Source: Plantimonas leprariae
GTDB lineage: Bacteria > Pseudomonadota > Alphaproteobacteria > Rhizobiales > Rhizobiaceae
DNA: 64,000 nucleotides
Direction: 5' to 3'
Assembly (NCBI RefSeq): GCF_008802405.1
Contig: NZ_VZDO01000010.1
Coordinates: 124,001-188,000, forward strand
Shown here: in pieces, positions 58,765 to 64,000 of the stretch
How positions within the stretch are numbered: the first letter of the stretch is position 1
How the letters are laid out: every line of letters starts with the position of its first letter
Position numbers and translations under genes: made by a program
Notes under the pieces: generated by a model
Told to the model about the DNA's origin: nothing
Databases searched by the model: none
What the model saw: only the letters and a program-made list of their open reading frames with translations

Positions 58765-59932
58765 CTTCGCCTCCCTCGCCCCCGCGCCGGACCCCGGCCC
58801 GTTGCCCGGCGAAACGCATCTGCCCCACGGCGCGGAGGCTGCCGGCCGCTCGCTGTTCCGCCTCGCCATGCGCCGCCTCGCGCGCAACCGCGCGGCGATG
58901 GGCGGCCTCGTCGTGCTGGTGGCCGTGACGCTGTTCTCGTTCCTCGGGCCGTACTTCATCTCGCACGGCTACGACCAGATCTTCACCTCCTACGTCTCCG
59001 TGCCGCCCAGCTTTGAGCCGCGCCCGACCGCCGAACGCCTCGAACAGGCGATGGCCGACGCGGCGAAGCGCGCCCGGGCCGGCGTCGAGGGCTTCGCCGT
59101 GGACGGCAACCGCTTCACCGCGACGCTGCTTTCGCCCGACCGTCCGCTCGATCCGCGCACGACGCGCTACATCGACCGGGCCGAGGAGTTCGACGACACC
59201 ACGGTCGCGGGCACCGAGGACGACGGTAGGAAACTGCGCATCGCCGGCACGGTGCAGCGGGAGCGCTTCGTCTTCGGCACCGACTCCTCCGGCCGCGACC
59301 TCCTGCCCCGCGTGATGGTGGGCGGGCGCATCTCGCTGACCGTGGGGGTGCTCGCCAGCCTCGTCTCGCTCCTCGTCGGCGTCAGCTACGGCGCGATCTC
59401 CGGCTATGTCGGCGGGCGCACCGACAACGTGATGATGCGCTTCGTCGAGATCCTCTATTCGCTGCCCTTCGTGTTCATGGTGATCATGCTGGTGGTGTTC
59501 TTCGGGCGCTCCTTCGTCCTGATCTTCCTCGTCATCGGCCTCACCGAATGGCTCGACATGGCGCGGATCGTGCGCGGCCAGACGCTGTCGCTGAAGCGCC
59601 GGGAATTCGTCGCCGCTGCCCAGGCGATGGGCCTCACCGACTGGCAGATCATCCGCCGCCACGTCATCCCGAACACGATCGGCCCGGTGGTCGTGTTCAT
59701 CACGGTCGTGGTGCCGAAGGTGATCCTGCTCGAAAGCTTCCTGTCCTTCCTCGGCCTCGGCGTCCAGGCGCCGCTGACGAGTTGGGGCGCGCTGATCGCC
59801 GATGGCACCACCACCATGCAGGCCGCGCCCTGGATGCTGATCATTCCCGCCTGCTTCTTCGTCGTGACGCTGTTCTCGCTGAACTTCCTCGGCGACGGGT
59901 TGCGCGACGCGCTCGACCCGAAGGACCGCTGA
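58757..59932 (+). CDS. oppC: Oligopeptide ABC transporter permease OppC (with large periplasmic insert)
   Basis: A 391-residue permease, longer than the usual 290-310. After the first helix (about residues 48-70) it carries an insert of about 100 residues rich in charged residues (SFEPRPTAERLEQAMADAAKRARAG) before the usual GTDSSGRDLLPRVMVGGRISL. The EAA loop REFVAAAQAMGLTDWQIIRRHVIPNTIGP is near residue 285. The insert presumably forms a periplasmic domain that could touch OppA. It overlaps oppB and precedes oppDF by two bases. Confidence 0.92.
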   Translation: MTDFASLAPAPDPGPLPGETHLPHGAEAAGRSLFRLAMRRLARNRAAMGGLVVLVAVTLFSFLGPYFISHGYDQIFTSYVSVPPSFEPRPTAERLEQAMADAAKRARAGVEGFAVDGNRFTATLLSPDRPLDPRTTRYIDRAEEFDDTTVAGTEDDGRKLRIAGTVQRERFVFGTDSSGRDLLPRVMVGGRISLTVGVLASLVSLLVGVSYGAISGYVGGRTDNVMMRFVEILYSLPFVFMVIMLVVFFGRSFVLIFLVIGLTEWLDMARIVRGQTLSLKRREFVAAAQAMGLTDWQIIRRHVIPNTIGPVVVFITVVVPKVILLESFLSFLGLGVQAPLTSWGALIADGTTTMQAAPWMLIIPACFFVVTLFSLNFLGDGLRDALDPKDR

Positions 59933-59934
59933 CC

Positions 59935-61578
59935 ATGGCGGGTACGGCAGGGCCAACGGCGGGCAACGTCCTGGAAATCCGGAACCTCCGCGTCGCCTTC
60001 GACACGGAGGACGGCGTTCTCGAAGCGGTGAAGGGCATCGACCTCGACGTCCGGGCCGGCGAGACCATCGCGGTCGTCGGTGAATCGGGCTCGGGCAAGA
60101 GCCAGACCATGATGGCGGTGATGGGCCTTCTCGCCGCGAACGGCCGAGCGACGGGCTCGGCGCGCTATCGCGGCGCCGAGCTGATCGGCCTCGCACCTTC
60201 GAAGCTGAACCAGTATCGCGGCGCGAAGATCACCATGATCTTCCAGGAGCCGATGACCTCGCTCGACCCGCTTTATCCGGTCGGTCGGCAGATCGTCGAG
60301 GTGATCCGCGAGCACCGCAAGGCCGGGGCGCGCGCGGCCCGGGCGCGGGCGCTGGAACTGCTGACGCTCGTCGGCATCCCGGAGCCGGAGCGCCGGATCG
60401 ACGCTTACCCGCACGAACTCTCCGGCGGCCAGCGCCAGCGGGTGATGATCGCGATGGCGCTCGCCAACGATCCCGACCTCCTGATCGCCGACGAGCCGAC
60501 GACGGCGCTCGACGTCACGGTGCAGGCGCAGATCCTCGCGCTCCTCGGCGACCTGCAGCAGCGGCTCGGCATGGCCGTGCTGCTGATCACCCACGACCTC
60601 AGCCTGGTGAAGCGCTTTGCCTCCCGCGTCGCGGTGATGCGGCGCGGCGAGGTGGTCGAGACCGGTCCGGCGGCCGAAGTCTTCGAGACGCCGCGGCACG
60701 ACTATACGAAGATGCTGATCGCCTCGGAGCCGCGCGGGGTGAAGGAGCCGCCCCCGGCCGAGGCCCCGACCGTTCTCGAAGGCGACCGGATCACCGTCGA
60801 CTACGCGCTGCGCGGCGGTTTCATGGGTGGCGGCGGCAAGTCGTTCCGGGCGGTCGACGAGGTGTCGATCCGGCTCCGGCGCGGCGAGACGGTCGGCATC
60901 GTCGGGGAGTCGGGCTCCGGCAAGTCGACCTTCGGCCGCGCGATCCTGCGCCTGCAGCCGGCGGGCGGCACGAGCCGCTTCGAGAGCCGCGACATCTCCC
61001 GGCTCGACGCGAGGGCGATGCGCCCGCTCCGGCGCGAGATGCAACTCGTCTTCCAGGATCCCTACGGCTCGCTCTCGCCCCGCCTGACCGTGGCCGAGAT
61101 CGTGACGGAGGGCTTGCGCATCCATGCGTCCGAGCTTTCCGCCGCAGACCGCTACCGCCGCGCCGGCGAGGCGCTCGCCGAGGTCGGGCTCGATCCCTCC
61201 GCCCGCAACCGCTATCCGCACGAGTTCTCCGGCGGCCAGCGCCAGCGGATCGCCATCGCCCGCGCGATGATCCTCAAGCCCAAGGTCGTCGTCCTTGATG
61301 AGCCGACCTCCGCGCTCGACCGCTCCGTCCAGGCGCAGATCGTCGAACTCCTGCGCCGCCTGCAGCGCGAGCACGACCTCGCCTACGTCTTCATCAGCCA
61401 CGATCTCGGCGTGGTGCGCGCCCTGTCGGACCGGATCATCGTGATGAAGGACGGCGTGGTGGTCGAGGAGGGCGAGACGCGCCAGATCTTCGAGCGCCCG
61501 CACGAGACCTATACGAGGAACCTCGTCGCCGCCGCCGTCGGCCGCGACTTCCACGAGGTGACGGAGGCGGCGGGCTGA
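59935..61578 (+). CDS. Fused oligopeptide ABC transporter ATPase (OppD-OppF)
   Basis: A 547-residue double ATPase. Half 1: Walker A GESGSGKS near 49-56, [17 protein letters not shown], signature LSGGQRQR near 161, Walker [13 protein letters not shown]. Half 2: Walker [10 protein letters not shown] near 324, [27 protein letters not shown] near 431, [15 protein letters not shown]. The two nucleotide-binding domains joined in one chain replace separate OppD and OppF. It is the last gene of the operon; the HicA gene ends five bases beyond on the opposite strand. Confidence 0.94.
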   Translation: MAGTAGPTAGNVLEIRNLRVAFDTEDGVLEAVKGIDLDVRAGETIAVVGESGSGKSQTMMAVMGLLAANGRATGSARYRGAELIGLAPSKLNQYRGAKITMIFQEPMTSLDPLYPVGRQIVEVIREHRKAGARAARARALELLTLVGIPEPERRIDAYPHELSGGQRQRVMIAMALANDPDLLIADEPTTALDVTVQAQILALLGDLQQRLGMAVLLITHDLSLVKRFASRVAVMRRGEVVETGPAAEVFETPRHDYTKMLIASEPRGVKEPPPAEAPTVLEGDRITVDYALRGGFMGGGGKSFRAVDEVSIRLRRGETVGIVGESGSGKSTFGRAILRLQPAGGTSRFESRDISRLDARAMRPLRREMQLVFQDPYGSLSPRLTVAEIVTEGLRIHASELSAADRYRRAGEALAEVGLDPSARNRYPHEFSGGQRQRIAIARAMILKPKVVVLDEPTSALDRSVQAQIVELLRRLQREHDLAYVFISHDLGVVRALSDRIIVMKDGVVVEEGETRQIFERPHETYTRNLVAAAVGRDFHEVTEAAG

Positions 61579-61583
61579 TCCGT

Positions 61584-61784
61584 TCAGAAAGCTTTCGGCA
61601 ACCCCGCCTGCCGAAGACCGGCGTTCGCGGTGTGCCGGCTGGCGACGCCGACCTGAACCGGGAAGGTTCGTCCGGTGATCGGGCTGCGCCAGACCTCGTG
61701 GCTGCCCTTGCCTTGCCGAACGAGCTCGCAGCCCGCCTCGCGCAGCAGGCCGCGAAGTTCACGATCGAAGGTGCGAGGCGCCAT
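61584..61784 (-). CDS. hicA: HicA-family toxin (mRNA interferase)
   Basis: A 66-residue double-stranded RNA-binding-fold protein. It has the HicA/YcfA signature: REAGCELVRQGKGSHEVWRSP with His29 as the catalytic residue and VQVGVASRHTANAGLRQAG. HicA toxins cleave mRNA during stress until neutralised by the antitoxin. Its start overlaps the DUF1902 gene stop by one base, which makes a two-gene module with the antitoxin first. It sits in the gap between two transporter operons. Confidence 0.87.
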   Translation of the reverse strand: MAPRTFDRELRGLLREAGCELVRQGKGSHEVWRSPITGRTFPVQVGVASRHTANAGLRQAGLPKAF

Positions 61785-62035
61785 CAGGCGGCGGCTGGAC
61801 GGGACTCCATCTCGCGCAGGGCGCTGAGCTGAAAGTAGACTGCCGCCGGATCGACGTCAGGATGATTGTCCGGCAGGACATCGGCGGTCATCGTTTCGAT
61901 CGCAGCCAGTAACCCATCCAGCGTCTCGGCTTCCGCCGCGACCGGAACCGCATCGCAGGAGCCGGACCAGACGCCCGCTTCCGCGTCCCAGTGGGCGGCG
62001 ACGGTGAAGATGGTCGGCCGTGCGACAGGCTGCAT
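61784..62035 (-). CDS. DUF1902 / HicB-like antitoxin
   Basis: An 83-residue protein. It has a HicB-type fold: FTVAAHWDAEAGVWSGSCDAVPVAAEAETLDGLLAAIETMTADVLPDN, with the W-x-W-SG-S strand near residue 20 and the EA-TL helix. DUF1902 proteins sit next to HicA in many proteobacteria and act as antitoxins. The start MQPVARPTIF at 62033-62035 is chosen as the first Met before the fold; a longer start at 62083 is possible. It overlaps hicA by one base. Confidence 0.82.
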   Translation of the reverse strand: MQPVARPTIFTVAAHWDAEAGVWSGSCDAVPVAAEAETLDGLLAAIETMTADVLPDNHPDVDPAAVYFQLSALREMESRPAAA

Positions 62036-62127
62036 CGTGATCGTCCGTTCCGCCGCGCCGGCAGGCAGGCGCGACGAAAGCATCTCACTTCGGTTGCCGG
62101 CCCGCAACCCGACGAGATCGCAGGTTC

Positions 62128-62933
<806 letters not shown>

Positions 62934-62937
<4 letters not shown>

Positions 62938-64000
62938 GCCGAAACCTTTCTGATCCACTGATCCGCCGCGACGGCGAGGATGATCAGCGCGCCGACGGTG
63001 AGCTGCGTGTATTGCGGGTCGGTGCCCCAGATGCGGAGCCCCATGGCGAAGACGCCGACGATCAGCGCGCCGATCAGCGTGCCGACCACCGAGCCGCGCC
63101 CGCCGAACAGCGAGGTGCCGCCGATCACCACGGCGGTGATCGATTGGATGTTGGCCTCCGCGCCCGAGGTCGGCGAGATCGAGCCGAGGCGGCCGATCAG
63201 CACCCAGCCGGCCAGCGCGCAGACGAGGCCGGAAATGCCGTAGACCGAGATCAGCGTCCGGTCGACGCTGATGCCCGAAAGCCGCGCCGCGTCCGGATCG
63301 TCGCCGATCGCGTAGACGTGCCGGCCCCAGGCCGTGTTGTTGAGGATGTAGTAGAAGATGGCGACGAGGATCACCATGAACACGGCGCCGTAGGTCAGCA
63401 CCGCGCCGCCGAGCCGGAAGGACTGGCCGAAGAAGCCGAGGAACGGCGCGTTGGCCGCCACGTCCTGCGCCCGGATGGTCTCGTTCGCCGAATAGATGAA
63501 GTTGATCGCGAGGAAGACCGACCACGTGCCGAGCGTCACGATGAACGGCGGCAGCTTCACCCGCGCGACGAGGAAGCCGTTGAAGATGCCGAAGGCGGTG
63601 CCGACGACGATGCCGGCCAGCACCGCGAGCGGCCCGGGGATGCCGTGGTGGATCGCGAGCTGGCCCATGATCACCGACGAGAACACCATGATCGCGCCGA
63701 CCGAGAGGTCGATGCCGGCGGTGAGGATGATCAGCGTCTGGGCGATGCCGACGACGCCGACGATCGTCACCTGCTGCAGGATCAGCGTCATCGTGAAGGC
63801 GGAGAAGAACCGGCTGCCGAGAAGGAGGCCGAAGATCACGGCGCTGACCACCAGCACCAGCACCGGCACCATGGTCGGGTTGCCATGGAGGAAATGCTGG
63901 AGATGGCCGAGCGCCGAGCGGCGCCCTTCCTCAAACTCCGCGACCTTGGATTCCTTGGCGATCGCCGCCTCGAAGCCGCTCGGGGTCGAGCGCACCGGGT
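62934..64000 (-). CDS. Sugar ABC transporter permease (FrcC type), 5' end off window
   Basis: A permease of the ribose/fructose (CUT2) class with about nine hydrophobic helices. Visible markers: VPVLVLVVSAVIFGLLLGSRFFS, GIDLSVGAIMVFSSVIMGQLA, and the AYAIGDDPDAARLSGISVDRTLISVYGISGLVCALAG segment. Reading continues to the window edge; GTG at 63993-63995 could be the start but the true start probably lies further right. It precedes the ATPase gene with a four-base overlap; a binding-protein gene would be expected to the right. Confidence 0.88.

Overview
The window is a high-GC alphaproteobacterial chromosome segment. Gene order (coaE-aroE-maf, then hemE-hemJ-rho-mnmE-mnmG-rsmG-parA-parB-holA-lptE-leuS) is the arrangement known around the replication origin in Hyphomicrobiales (Rhizobiales). 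Rhizobiales-type families (DUF3563, DUF982, DUF1674, MEKHLA, FrcA/FrcC-type sugar transporter, fructose/peptide ABC systems) agree. The genus cannot be fixed from sequence alone. No rRNA, tRNA, CRISPR array, prophage or insertion sequence was seen.

Layout. 0-2.4 kb: coaE, aroE and maf on the minus strand, with a small GFA-type enzyme on plus. 2.44-2.86 kb: gene-free, GANTC-rich stretch between maf and hemE, the best oriC candidate; genes run away from it on both sides. 2.9-22 kb: core housekeeping genes for haem synthesis, Rho, tRNA U34 modification, 16S methylation, ParAB, DNA polymerase III delta, LptE and LeuRS, with accessory genes between 4.3 and 11.2 kb (gluconokinase, DUF3563, MEKHLA protein, a broken M50 protease, DUF982, DUF255). 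One perfect parS lies inside rsmG (14.56 kb) and a second sits upstream of htpX (30.79 kb). 22-38 kb: PLP-binding protein, DedA, acetyl-CoA synthetase, tandem TolA-C-like envelope proteins, nuclease, SDHAF4-like factor, AGE epimerase, HtpX, RsmB, heparinase-like protein, PurH. Two tiny cistrons with very strong Shine-Dalgarno sequences (22.1 and 25.8 kb) also lie here.

38-47 kb is a sugar-use cluster: AraC regulator, divergent ABC binding protein and two permeases (no ATPase), a Gfo/Idh/MocA-aldo/keto reductase fusion, and a GH42 beta-galactosidase. 47.5-52.8 kb is a tightly overlapped four-gene membrane/glycosyltransferase operon of unknown product. 52.8-54.8 kb is minCDE with a CtrA-type box in front of minC and an intrinsic terminator embedded in the 3' end of the convergent neighbour. 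56-61.6 kb is an oligopeptide ABC operon with a fused OppDF ATPase. 61.6-62.0 kb is a HicA/DUF1902 toxin-antitoxin pair, and 62.1-64 kb is an FrcA/FrcC-type sugar ABC transporter running off the right edge.

The replication/segregation/division set (putative oriC, ParAB, two parS, MinCDE with a CtrA box) lies within about 52 kb. The most novel candidates are the tiny super-Shine-Dalgarno transcription unit at 25.8 kb, its partner at 22.1 kb, and the unnamed glycan/lipid operon at 47.5-52.8 kb.
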